A stretch of 64,000 nucleotides of DNA, from NCBI RefSeq assembly GCF_027319265.1, contig NZ_DAHVNP010000059.1:1-64000 (forward strand), in the 5' to 3' direction. This DNA is from Ferrimicrobium sp. (GTDB lineage Bacteria > Actinomycetota > Acidimicrobiia > Acidimicrobiales > Acidimicrobiaceae). Below, in pieces: positions 51,192 to 60,011 of this stretch (position 1 is the first letter of the stretch; each line of letters starts with the position of its first letter). Both the position numbers and the translations under genes were made by a program. The notes below the pieces were generated by a model. It was not told where the DNA came from, did not search any database, and worked only from the letters and a program-made list of their open reading frames with translations.

Positions 51192-54100
51192 TGAGGCTAC
51201 AGCGACTCAAGATGATGGGTTTTAAATCCTTTGCTGACTCGGTCACGATCGAGTTTGATGCAGGGGTGACTGCGATTGTGGGGCCGAATGGTTCTGGCAA
51301 GTCCAATGTTGTTGATGCATTGGCGTGGGTTCTTGGAGCGCAGAGCCCACGATTGTTGCGGCTAGCAAAGATGGAGGAGCTGATCTACGCCGGTGGTGAT
51401 GGTCGCCAGCCGCTGGGACGTGCTGAGGTCACCATCGAATTTGACAATGGGGACCATCAGGTAGCGTTGCCGATGGCTGAGATCGCGATGGGCCGCGCAA
51501 TCACTCGCGCCGGTGACACCCAATATCGGCTCAATGGCGCGCAGTGCCGTCTGGTGGATCTGGTTGACACGCTAAGCGAGGCGAATCTAGGTAAGACCCA
51601 GCACGTGATTATCTCTCAGGGGGAGATCGAGTCACTCGCTAACGCAAAGGGGGACGAGCTCCGCGGAGTTCTTGAGGATGCGGCGCAGGTGACCACGCTC
51701 CGTCGGCGATTGAACCAGTCACAGCGCCATGTCGAGAGTGTGACCCAGAGTCTCCATGAGGTGTCGGTCAAGGAGAGGGAGTTGCGTCGTCGGATCAAGC
51801 CACTACGTGCCCAGGTCTCGCTCTATGAACAACGAGCCGAACTGACCAAACGACGGGATGCGGTCGCACTATGGGTGCTAAGGCGACGGCTCGAGGACTA
51901 TCGCGAACAGGCACAACAGGCCGAGGAGGCGCTTGCCAAGGTCACCACGCGCCTGAGCGAACTCCAAGAGCCTCAAGGTGACGCCCAAGAGCGCCCTTCG
52001 ATGCTGGAGCCGCTACTCCTTCGCCTGCGGGCGACCCGACAGGAGGCGGCTGACCTACGTGGGGAGGTGCTCGCGGCGATGTCGCCGCTCACGGAGCTCG
52101 AGGCCAGGATCGTTCGCAGCGATGCGGAACTGACCATGATGAGCGATGAGATCGGTCGGATTGAGGCGTCGAAACGGGAAGTGATCCGACGAATCGATGA
52201 GCTTGAACAGGAAGGCGAGGCGCTCCAAGCGCAACGAGTAAAGCTCGGAGTTGAACGACATCAATTCGATGACGAGGCCCCCACCCGGCCCGTTGAGCTT
52301 GAGGCCCAGGTGGCCGACTTGCGTGGTCGGCGATCGCATCTGCTGGCGGAGCAGCGTCGACGATCCGCAGAAGAGCAGCGCCGTCGTGCCGAAGAGGAGT
52401 CGCGCCAACAACGTTGGGCACGAGCGAGTGCCCGCTTCGATGCGATCGAGGCAGAACGGAGGGAGCGGGAGGCTGAACTCGCCAAGGTAGCGCTTGTGCG
52501 GCAAGATCTCGCCTCGGGTTTGGATCCTCAACGACTCGAACTCGCCAAAGCGCGAGAGGAGCTGACAGAGGCGAGTGGTCGCGAACGAGAATTACAGGGT
52601 CAGCTCCGTGCGCTTGAATCCCAGGTCAATTCGTTGGTCAAGCTTGCAGGGAGCGATGCGGCCACCTCGTTAGGTCAGACTCTCGTGCCTCGCGATGGAC
52701 TCGCACAGGCCGTCGCGGGGGTACTTGGGGAGCTCAGTGATGCTCATGTGTATGACACCATCGATGAGCTACTCGCTGCCTTGGACGCTGGGCAAAAGGA
52801 TTCCTTCGTGGGTTACGTACCCGTGAGCGACGGTTCCGATGATGCGTCGATCTTTCTCGAACAGGCACCGAGCTGGCTCGGTCCGCGGTTTCATGGGGTT
52901 CGCCTGGTGGAGAGCGTGCTTGCGCACCTTCGCCAGGGCGATTACGAGGGGACCATGGTCGATCGGAGTGGGACCATCTATCGCGAGGGTCTGCTCCGCG
53001 TAGGTGCCTCCCAGCGCGCAGTTGCGCAGTTGCAGCTGGCTACCCATCAACGCGAACTTGCCGAGCTCACGCAGGAGAGCCAAGCGATGGTAGCACAGGT
53101 GAGCACGACCCGATCACGAGTCAAGACACTTCAGGAGTCATTGGCGGCCGCTGAAGCCCAAGTGGATACGCTTGCCCGACGGGAAGCGCAGATCGCGAGC
53201 CGTCTGGCGAGCTTGGCTTCGGAGGCCGGAACACTCGCCGTCGAACTGGAGTTCTTGCAGGCTAGCCCCCAGGTTGCCGAAGAGGAGTTCTTGGATGTCG
53301 ATGCAGAACTCGCCCAAATCGATGCACAACTCGGAGCCGCCACCGAGCAACTCGAAGAACGCCGACAGGCAACACAAGAGTACGAGAAAAAGCGAGGAGA
53401 GCTTGAGCGTCGCGATGTGAGCATTCGTCTCAAAGCAGCGGATCTCGCCGCCCAATCCAAGGCTGCAAGCGAGCGGCTCATGGAGTTCGAAGCACGAGAG
53501 ACGGCTCTCCAGCAGCGGGTCGAGCGTGTTGGCCGGCACCAGGTGGCACCATTAGTGCGAGTGCGCTCGCTCCTTAGCCAGCTCGGTTCGCTCGCTGACC
53601 AACTCCACGAGCAGGGCAACCTTCTTCGTCCGCTCGAGGATCGAGTGACCACGGCGCGGGCCGAAGAGGAGCGAGAGTACGCGCTTGTAAAGGAGCGGCA
53701 GGCAGCCAGGGCGCTCGAGCGTGAAAACCTCGCTAATCAACGGCTGCACTATGCCACCGAGGAGAGTCGGTTGCGAAGCCGACTCCTCACTGAGGAGGAG
53801 GCGGCGCAGCGAGCGACAGGTATGCCACTGGCACATATCCGCCAAGCGGTCTTGCCCGAGGGTATCGCACCAACGGTCGCTGAGGCGATGCTGGTGGAGC
53901 TCGAGGGTCAGATCACCCAGGTGGGCCAGGTGAATCCATTGGCAGCGTTGGAGCTAGCCGAACTTGAGGAGGAGTTGGAGCGGTTTCGTGTGGAGACCAC
54001 TGACGTACGCGAGGCCCATGAGCAGGCACAGCGGGCGTTCGTTTTGCTCGAAGGTGAGATGTCGGCTCGCATTGGCGCGATGATCGCTGAGGTCACGGTC

Positions 54101-54559
54101 GAGTTCGATCGACTGATGGAGCGGTTGTTTCGCGGGGGTAGCGGAGCGGTGCTCCTCGATGACCCAGGGGCCCCCTTGACGAGTCCGATCAGCCTCGACA
54201 TCAAGATACCGGCCAAGCGAGTGCGTCGGCTCGGACTGCTCTCAGGCGGGGAACGATCGCTGGTGTCGTTGGCGTTCCTCTTTGCCGTGCTCAAAGTACG
54301 GCCAGTCCCTTTTGTGGTCCTCGATGAGGTTGAGGCTGCGCTTGATGACAAAAATCTCTCTGCCTTTGCAACGTTGATCGAGGATGTGAGCCGCGACTGC
54401 CAGGTGATCGTAGTGACCCACCAACGCAGGACAATGGAGGTCGCGGCGGTGTTGATTGGAATATCGATGTCACCTCGGGGGTCCTCTACGGTCGTTCGCC
54501 ATGTGCTCACCGATGCTCCGCAAGACTATATCGAGGGCGAGTTTCCCGACGTTGGGTGA
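51191..54559 (+). CDS. smc: Chromosome segregation protein SMC
   Basis: 1122 residues. The N-terminal ATPase half has GFKSFADSVTIEF and Walker A GPNGSGKSN; about 350 residues of coiled coil lead to a hinge near residues 500-630 (GLAQAVAGVLGEL, then YEGTMVDRSGTIYREG), and the returning coil leads to the C-signature LSGGERSLVSLAFLFA and Walker B FVVLDEVEAALDD. GTG 51191 shares its G with the mutM stop and has GGAGG 5 nt upstream. No scpA/scpB nearby. Confidence 0.96.
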   Translation: MRLQRLKMMGFKSFADSVTIEFDAGVTAIVGPNGSGKSNVVDALAWVLGAQSPRLLRLAKMEELIYAGGDGRQPLGRAEVTIEFDNGDHQVALPMAEIAMGRAITRAGDTQYRLNGAQCRLVDLVDTLSEANLGKTQHVIISQGEIESLANAKGDELRGVLEDAAQVTTLRRRLNQSQRHVESVTQSLHEVSVKERELRRRIKPLRAQVSLYEQRAELTKRRDAVALWVLRRRLEDYREQAQQAEEALAKVTTRLSELQEPQGDAQERPSMLEPLLLRLRATRQEAADLRGEVLAAMSPLTELEARIVRSDAELTMMSDEIGRIEASKREVIRRIDELEQEGEALQAQRVKLGVERHQFDDEAPTRPVELEAQVADLRGRRSHLLAEQRRRSAEEQRRRAEEESRQQRWARASARFDAIEAERREREAELAKVALVRQDLASGLDPQRLELAKAREELTEASGRERELQGQLRALESQVNSLVKLAGSDAATSLGQTLVPRDGLAQAVAGVLGELSDAHVYDTIDELLAALDAGQKDSFVGYVPVSDGSDDASIFLEQAPSWLGPRFHGVRLVESVLAHLRQGDYEGTMVDRSGTIYREGLLRVGASQRAVAQLQLATHQRELAELTQESQAMVAQVSTTRSRVKTLQESLAAAEAQVDTLARREAQIASRLASLASEAGTLAVELEFLQASPQVAEEEFLDVDAELAQIDAQLGAATEQLEERRQATQEYEKKRGELERRDVSIRLKAADLAAQSKAASERLMEFEARETALQQRVERVGRHQVAPLVRVRSLLSQLGSLADQLHEQGNLLRPLEDRVTTARAEEEREYALVKERQAARALERENLANQRLHYATEESRLRSRLLTEEEAAQRATGMPLAHIRQAVLPEGIAPTVAEAMLVELEGQITQVGQVNPLAALELAELEEELERFRVETTDVREAHEQAQRAFVLLEGEMSARIGAMIAEVTVEFDRLMERLFRGGSGAVLLDDPGAPLTSPISLDIKIPAKRVRRLGLLSGGERSLVSLAFLFAVLKVRPVPFVVLDEVEAALDDKNLSAFATLIEDVSRDCQVIVVTHQRRTMEVAAVLIGISMSPRGSSTVVRHVLTDAPQDYIEGEFPDVG

Positions 54560-54759
54560 GAGTTGACCCGTCCGACAATGGCCGGTCCGACACTGACGGA
54601 TTTCACCATTGCGAGGTCGAAGCTATGACTGCTCGGCGTGCGCTCACCATGGGCATCTCGGCCCTTGTCAATCGGCTGAACGAGCTGAGGACGCCGGTTT
54701 CGCTTCGGCGCTCACGAGTGTGGCGAAGGTAAAGGGCCAAGATGCCATGCCTTGGGGTC

Positions 54760-54765
54760 TACGAT
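54760..54765 (+). promoter_or_regulatory. Putative -10 of a leaderless ftsY transcript
   Basis: TACGAT lies 8 nt before ATG 54774, after a 214-bp non-coding gap behind smc. No ribosome site is visible. Confidence 0.45.
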
Positions 54766-54773
54766 GAGTAGCA

Positions 54774-55976
54774 ATGGAATCACTGCTTATCCTTGTCTCA
54801 CTCTTTGTCATCCTTGCGTTCGGGTTGGCGCTCGTTCGGACCCGTTCGCATTCGGGTCGGCGCCAGGTTGATGGCACTGCCGCAACAGCGGTTGAGACCA
54901 AGACTCCCGAGATCGATAGCCAGACTGGCGATGACCAGGACCCCACTCGTGTATCCTCTCGGGGTGCCCCACCGGAGTCCCTCGTCCCGGATGGGAAGGA
55001 TGCAGCGCCTGATGACGCTGAAACAGGCGACGGTTCGTCTTCCACGATGCCGCCACCACCAGCACCCGCCTCGATCAGCGCCTCACTCACTCGTTCCCGC
55101 GGCCCGTTCGCCTCGCTGTTTTCCCGATTGCGTTCAAGTGATGCTGGCATCGATGCTGCCGAATGGACCCGTCTTGAGGAGACGCTGATCCTCTCTGATA
55201 TGGGACCGTCATTGGCCGCTGAGATCGTCGCCGAGTTGAGATCCCAGCTCGGGAAGAGCCCATCGCCAAGCGTGCTCCGCCAAGCACTGACCGAACTGCT
55301 GGAGTCGAAGTTCTTGGAAACGACGAGGGAGCTCGAGTTCTCCAAGGAGACAAAACCGAGCGTCATACTGGTGGTGGGAGTGAACGGTACCGGTAAGACC
55401 ACCACGATCGGCAAAATTGCGAGCTTGTTGACCGTAGCGGGGCGTTCGGTCATGATCGCTGCAGGTGACACCTTTCGAGCGGCGGCTACCGAACAGGTCG
55501 GTGTATGGGCAGCCCTAACCGGTGTCGAGGTGGTCTCGGGCCAGCCGGGAGCGGACCCTGCCTCAGTTATCTTCGATGCCATTGAGCATGCCAGGGCCGT
55601 CGGTAGCGACGTGGTGCTGTGCGATACCGCCGGACGTCTACAGACAAAGACCAATCTGATGGAGGAGTTGAAGAAGATTCGTCGTGTGGCGGCAAAGTCC
55701 TCTGGCGAGGTCACTGAAGTGCTGTTGGTGATCGACGCTACCACTGGGCAGAATGGCTTACGCCAGGCCGAAGTTTTTCACGGTGCCGCCGAGGTGACTG
55801 GGATCGTGCTGACCAAGCTCGATGGGAGTGCGAAAGGGGGAGTAGCACTCGCTATCGAGTCCCAGTTTGGCCTCCCAATTAAACTGGTGGGACTTGGAGA
55901 GGGGTTGGCGGACCTCGCACCCTTTGACCCGAAGGCCTTTGTTGCTGCGCTGCTAGGAGAAGATTCGGATGTTTGA
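54774..55976 (+). CDS. ftsY: Signal recognition particle receptor FtsY
   Basis: A 400-residue SRP receptor GTPase. An N-terminal membrane helix (MESLLILVSLFVILAFGLAL) and an acidic, disordered A-domain precede the NG domain: G1 GVNGTGKTTTIGKI, G3 DTAGRLQTKTNL, G4 TKLDGSAKGG. It overlaps ffh by 8 bp, so receptor and SRP54 are co-translated. Confidence 0.96.
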   Translation: MESLLILVSLFVILAFGLALVRTRSHSGRRQVDGTAATAVETKTPEIDSQTGDDQDPTRVSSRGAPPESLVPDGKDAAPDDAETGDGSSSTMPPPPAPASISASLTRSRGPFASLFSRLRSSDAGIDAAEWTRLEETLILSDMGPSLAAEIVAELRSQLGKSPSPSVLRQALTELLESKFLETTRELEFSKETKPSVILVVGVNGTGKTTTIGKIASLLTVAGRSVMIAAGDTFRAAATEQVGVWAALTGVEVVSGQPGADPASVIFDAIEHARAVGSDVVLCDTAGRLQTKTNLMEELKKIRRVAAKSSGEVTEVLLVIDATTGQNGLRQAEVFHGAAEVTGIVLTKLDGSAKGGVALAIESQFGLPIKLVGLGEGLADLAPFDPKAFVAALLGEDSDV

Positions 55977-57303
55977 GACACTCGGAGAACGCCTCGAGGG
56001 GGCGTTATCGCGTATTCGCGGGAAGACCAGGCTCACGCAAGCCGATGTCGACGAGGCGCTCGCCGAGATCCGCCGAGCCCTTCTCGAGGCTGACGTCAAC
56101 ATCGGCGTCGTGAACCGCATCAGCGAACGGGTCGGCCAGGCAGCCGTTGGTGCCATGAGTTCGCCTTCGTTAACCCCTGGTCAACAGGTGGTCAAGGCCG
56201 TACATAACGAGTTGATCGACGTGCTCGGACAGGACACCTACCGTATTCGTTTCGCCTCGACACCCCCCACGATTCTGCTTCTCGCGGGTCTGCAGGGATC
56301 CGGAAAGACCACTGCTGCGGCCAAGCTAGCCCTCTTGCTCCGGCGCCAGGGACGCTCTCCCTACCTGATCGCCGCCGACCTGGCTCGACCTGGTGCGGTG
56401 CGTCAGTTGGAGATCCTCGGCGAGCAGGCGGGTGTCCCCGTCTTTAGCGAACCAAGCACCCCTGTGGAGGTCGCTACGAAGGGTGTCGCTGAGGCCAAGC
56501 GCCTCGCCCGTGATGTTGTGATCATTGACACCGCTGGTCGACTCGCGATCGACGATGCGCTGATGAACGAGGTGAGCGAGATTCAGAAGGCTACCCAGGC
56601 GCATCTGCGCTTTCTGGTAGTTGATGCGATGATCGGCCAGGATGCGGTAGTGACGGCGCGGGCCTTTGATGAGCGACTTGAACTCTCGGCGGTCATACTC
56701 ACCAAGCTCGATGGGGATGCACGTGGTGGTGCCGCCCTCTCAGTCAAGGAGGTCGTGGGTAAGCCGATTGCGTTTGCCTCTGTCGGAGAGAAGCTTGAGG
56801 ATTTTGAGCCCTTCTATCCCGACCGGATGGCCTCCCGTATCCTTGGGATGGGTGACGTACTCAGCCTGATCGAACGGGCTCAGGACACCATGGATGAGGA
56901 GGTTGCCAAGAAGGGCGCCGACCGTCTTCGCTCTGGCAACTTCGATCTCGAGGACTTCCTCGAACAACTCCGCCAAGTCCGGAGGATGGGCCCCCTAAAG
57001 GGAGTGCTTTCTATGCTGCCAGGGGTGCCAAAGGAGCTCAAGAACCAGGAGATCGATGAGGGTGAGATCAGTCGCATCGAGGCCATCGTCTCCTCGATGA
57101 CCAAGGCTGAGCGTAAGAACCCGGCGATGATCGACACCTCCCGCCGAGCGCGCATTGCGGCGGGTTCTGGGACGACCCAATTGCAGGTCAACACGTTGCT
57201 CAAACAGTTTCGTGATATGAACAAGATGATGCGCCAGATGGGGGTAGGTCCACCATCGGCGACACGTAGCCGCGCCAAGAGCAAGCGCAAGAAGCGCAGG
57301 TAG
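55969..57303 (+). CDS. ffh: Signal recognition particle protein Ffh (SRP54)
   Basis: 444 residues. The NG domain has G1 GLQGSGKTTAAAKL, DTAGRLAIDDALMNE and TKLDGDARGG. The methionine-rich M domain (MTKAERKNPAMIDTSRRARI, then MNKMMRQMG) binds SRP RNA and signal peptides. ATG 55969 lies within the ftsY end. No SRP RNA gene was identified in the window. Confidence 0.97.
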   Translation: MFETLGERLEGALSRIRGKTRLTQADVDEALAEIRRALLEADVNIGVVNRISERVGQAAVGAMSSPSLTPGQQVVKAVHNELIDVLGQDTYRIRFASTPPTILLLAGLQGSGKTTAAAKLALLLRRQGRSPYLIAADLARPGAVRQLEILGEQAGVPVFSEPSTPVEVATKGVAEAKRLARDVVIIDTAGRLAIDDALMNEVSEIQKATQAHLRFLVVDAMIGQDAVVTARAFDERLELSAVILTKLDGDARGGAALSVKEVVGKPIAFASVGEKLEDFEPFYPDRMASRILGMGDVLSLIERAQDTMDEEVAKKGADRLRSGNFDLEDFLEQLRQVRRMGPLKGVLSMLPGVPKELKNQEIDEGEISRIEAIVSSMTKAERKNPAMIDTSRRARIAAGSGTTQLQVNTLLKQFRDMNKMMRQMGVGPPSATRSRAKSKRKKRR

Positions 57304-57375
57304 ATGTCGGCGAGCGCCTACACTTTAGAGGTTGATCGTTTCCAACGTTGACTAAGTTTGTTGAGGAGAAGTTCT

Positions 57376-57624
57376 GTGGCAGTCAAGTTGCGCCTAGCTC
57401 GCACCGGTAAGAAGAAGCAACCGCACTATCGGATCGTCGTCGCCGACTCGCGCGTCGCTCGCGATGGCCGATTTCTCGAGATCATCGGTTGGTACTCTCC
57501 GCGCAATGAGCCATCCAAGTTCAACGTCGACGTCGATGCGGCACAGCGCTGGATCGATAAGGGTGCCACTCCGACCGAGCGTGTCTCGAAGATTCTAGCG
57601 CTAGCAAGCAAAGAGGGTGAATAA
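57376..57624 (+). CDS. rpsP: 30S ribosomal protein S16
   Basis: 82 residues beginning with VKLRLARTGKKKQPHYRIVV, the S16 signature. GTG 57376 has GAGGAGAA 5 nt upstream; six upstream in-frame codons overlap this ribosome site and are excluded. Its TAA shares a base with the next ATG. TTGATC and TAAGTT elements about 20-45 bp upstream of the ribosome site may form a promoter. Confidence 0.96.
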   Translation: MAVKLRLARTGKKKQPHYRIVVADSRVARDGRFLEIIGWYSPRNEPSKFNVDVDAAQRWIDKGATPTERVSKILALASKEGE

Positions 57625-58109
57625 TGACCGAGCATGAAGAGGTCATGAATGAAGAACCGATGGCGACGAGCCAGGAGCATGAGGCCCCTGAGGCGCAAGA
57701 CACCGTCGTCACTGCTGAGACGGGTCACTCCGCTGAGCCTGCTGGCTCAGTGACCCAATCAGGCGAGTACATCAGCTCGCTGGTTGGCTACCTTTCGCGT
57801 TCACTGGTGCGAGGTGGGCAGGACCAGATCACGGTGCGCCATGCCGAGGGTGCTCATGAGGGCGAGGTCAAGGTAACCGTAACCGTACCCCAGGGCGAGC
57901 TCGGTAAGGTCATTGGGCGTGGTGGTCGAACAGCGACGGCTATTCGCACCATCGTCGGGGCTGCTGCTCAGCGTTCTGGTTTGAGTGCCCAGGTCGAGTT
58001 CTCCGATGGCCGCCCAGGCGGTGGTCGTGGGCGTCCTTCGAGGGGTGGAAATAACGGTGGTAGGCGTGGTGGACCACGAAGAGACGACCGACCCCGTCGA
58101 CAGGGTTGA
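57624..58109 (+). CDS. khpA: KhpA-type KH RNA-binding protein with long tails
   Basis: 161 residues, about twice the usual KhpA length of roughly 75-80. The KH core carries VPQGELGKVIGRGGRTATAIRT in family terms: the G-x-x-G loop (GRGG) is intact and flanked by GKVIG. An acidic N-terminal tail of about 45 residues and an RGG-rich basic C-tail (GGRGRPSRGG, GGRRGGPRRDD) are additions. It overlaps rimM by about 41 bp in another frame, so its basic tail and the rimM N-terminus share DNA. Confidence 0.88.
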   Translation: MTEHEEVMNEEPMATSQEHEAPEAQDTVVTAETGHSAEPAGSVTQSGEYISSLVGYLSRSLVRGGQDQITVRHAEGAHEGEVKVTVTVPQGELGKVIGRGGRTATAIRTIVGAAAQRSGLSAQVEFSDGRPGGGRGRPSRGGNNGGRRGGPRRDDRPRRQG

Positions 58110-58560
58110 GGTAGCTCAACTCGGACGAAGTCACGGACTGGCTGGCGAACTCTACCTACGTCCCTTAAGTGATGTGCCCGGGCGTATTCATGTGGGCCTG
58201 CGAGTCGTTACGAAGCTCGATCAAGAACTCGTCATCTCCGATGTACGCCCACTGGGTGATCGGCTCCTCGTCCGTCTGGAGGGCGTGAACTCCATGGAGG
58301 AGGCCAAACGCTACTCCGGTCTCACACTCTATGCAGAGCCCCTCGATGAGCCGCCAGTGACCCTGGTTGGTCAACTCATCGGCAAATCGGTCGTCGATCA
58401 GCATCACGTTGCGCATGGGGTTGTTGTTGCCGTGCAGGCGAATCCAGCGAGCGAGTTGATGGTGCTAGAGAGTGGGGCCTTGGTGCCCACTCTTTTCATC
58501 CTTGAGGTCGAAGATGAACGCGTGCTCATCGAGGCACCTGAGGGGTTATTCGAGCTATGA
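58069..58560 (+). CDS. rimM: Ribosome maturation factor RimM
   Basis: 163 residues. N-terminal VEVAQLGRSHGLAGELYLRP is the RimM barrel signature and a PRC-barrel follows (LIGKSVVDQHH). It helps 30S head maturation by binding S19. The start is uncertain: GTG 58069 or 58066 is used because no ATG, GTG or TTG lies closer to the conserved core; this creates a 41-bp overlap with khpA. The TGA overlaps the trmD ATG (ATGA). Confidence 0.9.
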   Translation: MDHEETTDPVDRVEVAQLGRSHGLAGELYLRPLSDVPGRIHVGLRVVTKLDQELVISDVRPLGDRLLVRLEGVNSMEEAKRYSGLTLYAEPLDEPPVTLVGQLIGKSVVDQHHVAHGVVVAVQANPASELMVLESGALVPTLFILEVEDERVLIEAPEGLFEL

Positions 58561-59324
58561 CCTTGCGGGTCACGGTTGTGACCATCTTCCCCCAACTGAT
58601 CGAGCAGTACCTTGACGCATCGGTGTTGGGGAGGGCCACCCAGCGCTCCTTGCTTGAGGTCACCGTGCTCGATCTTCGCTCCTACACCGATGATCCTCGT
58701 CGTTCCATCGATGATGCCCCCTATGGCGGAGGTCCGGGGATGTTGATGATGCCCGAGCCGGTGTTGCGGGCCTTGGCTGACCCACGGGCTGTTCGGCCTA
58801 CCATTGGACTCAGTCCAGCGGGAGCGACCTTTCGCCAAGCCGATGCGGTCGAGTTGAGTCAGGCAGATGGTTTCACGCTCGTCTGCGGTCGCTACGAGGG
58901 ATTTGATGCGCGCATCGAGGACGCGTGTGATCGACTGATCTCCATCGGCGATTTTGTTTTAGCCGGAGGAGAGCTGGCGGCGCTCGCGATCATCGAGGCG
59001 ACCGCTCGCTTGCGTACTGGTGTACTTGGCAACGAAGAGAGTGCAAGGGAGGAGTCCTTCGCCCTCGACCAGCTACTTGAGTATCCCCAATACACTCGCC
59101 CACGGGTCCTTGACGGGCACGAGGTCCCCGAGGTGTTGTTGTCGGGCAACCATGAAGAGGTGCACCGTTGGCGCTACGCACAACGTCTCGTGCGGACGCT
59201 CCAGCGGCGTCCTGACTTGATCGAGGCCCGAGGGGGGATCTCGCCCCAAGAGGTAGAGCTCCTCCATCGCTACGGGTATGATGAAGTGTTGCAAACTATG
59301 AACAAGGAGCGTTTGGAGCGATGA
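58557..59324 (+). CDS. trmD: tRNA (guanine37-N1)-methyltransferase
   Basis: A 255-residue SPOUT methyltransferase. [25 protein letters not shown], and [15 protein letters not shown] build the SAM knot, and [10 protein letters not shown] and [14 protein letters not shown] the C-terminal domain. The residue before SF in the loop EESARE-E-SF is E166; known TrmDs have Asp (D169 in Haemophilus), the proposed general base. Otherwise intact. ATG overlaps the rimM stop and its own TGA overlaps rplS. Confidence 0.94.
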   Translation: MTLRVTVVTIFPQLIEQYLDASVLGRATQRSLLEVTVLDLRSYTDDPRRSIDDAPYGGGPGMLMMPEPVLRALADPRAVRPTIGLSPAGATFRQADAVELSQADGFTLVCGRYEGFDARIEDACDRLISIGDFVLAGGELAALAIIEATARLRTGVLGNEESAREESFALDQLLEYPQYTRPRVLDGHEVPEVLLSGNHEEVHRWRYAQRLVRTLQRRPDLIEARGGISPQEVELLHRYGYDEVLQTMNKERLER

Positions 59325-59662
59325 AGCCCACCGACATGTTAGACCAGGAGTCCCTCAAGACGGATATCCCCGACTTTGCCCCTGGCGATACGCTCAAGGT
59401 TCATGTTCGCGTGGTGGAGGGCTCGAGAGAGCGTATCCAGGTGTTTCAAGGAGCCGTCATCGCCAGGAACGGATCCGGACTTGGGGAGACCTTCACGGTT
59501 CGCAAAGTCAGCTTCAGTGTTGGCGTTGAGCGCATTTTCCCCATCCACTCACCGATTATTGCCAAGATCGAGGTCGTCACCCGTGGCGACGTTCGACGAG
59601 CCAAACTCTATTACCTGCGCGACCGAATCGGCAAGGCGGCGAAGATCAAAGAGAAGCGATGA
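59321..59662 (+). CDS. rplS: 50S ribosomal protein L19
   Basis: 113 residues with [21 protein letters not shown] and [16 protein letters not shown], the L19 signature. The ATG overlaps the trmD stop by 4 bp, so the rpsP-khpA-rimM-trmD-rplS operon is continuous. In most actinobacteria lepB and rnhB follow; here the next gene is DUF2469. Confidence 0.97.
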   Translation: MKPTDMLDQESLKTDIPDFAPGDTLKVHVRVVEGSRERIQVFQGAVIARNGSGLGETFTVRKVSFSVGVERIFPIHSPIIAKIEVVTRGDVRRAKLYYLRDRIGKAAKIKEKR

Positions 59663-59696
59663 GCCACTCGCTGCTCGGGCTGAGGTTTTGGTTGGC

Positions 59697-59990
59697 ATGA
59701 GTTCCGAGGATCTCGAGCGATTTGAGACCGAGGTGGAGCTTGCGCTCTATCAGGAATATAAGGCCGTCCTTCCCCTGTTTAAGTTCGTAGTAGAGACGGA
59801 GCGCCGTTTTTACTTGGCGAATGAAGTACAGGTCGAGCCAAAACAGCAAGAGGGTGTCAATTTCGTCGATGTGGTGCTCGAAGACGCGTGGGTCTGGGAT
59901 ATGTATCGTCCAGTCCGTTTCGTCGAGCGAGTCCGAGTCATCTCGTTTAAAGATGTCAACATCGAGGAGATCGCAAAACCGTCGGCGTAG
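59697..59990 (+). CDS. DUF2469 family protein
   Basis: 97 residues. MSSEDLERFETEVELALYQE and RRFYLANEV followed by DAWVWDMYRPVRFV mark the actinobacterial DUF2469 family, of unknown function, usually encoded after rnhB. ATG 59697 gives the conserved start; the ribosome site is weak. Its position 34 bp after rplS suggests that the lepB-rnhB pair was lost between them. Confidence 0.9.
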   Translation: MSSEDLERFETEVELALYQEYKAVLPLFKFVVETERRFYLANEVQVEPKQQEGVNFVDVVLEDAWVWDMYRPVRFVERVRVISFKDVNIEEIAKPSA

Positions 59991-60011
59991 GCTCCAAAGT
60001 GATGGGGATAG

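Noticed and set aside
54668-55744. A 358-codon minus-strand frame opposite ftsY
   Set aside because: It mirrors the ftsY coding frame; the translation is low-complexity Ser/Ala/Thr with no recognisable domain.
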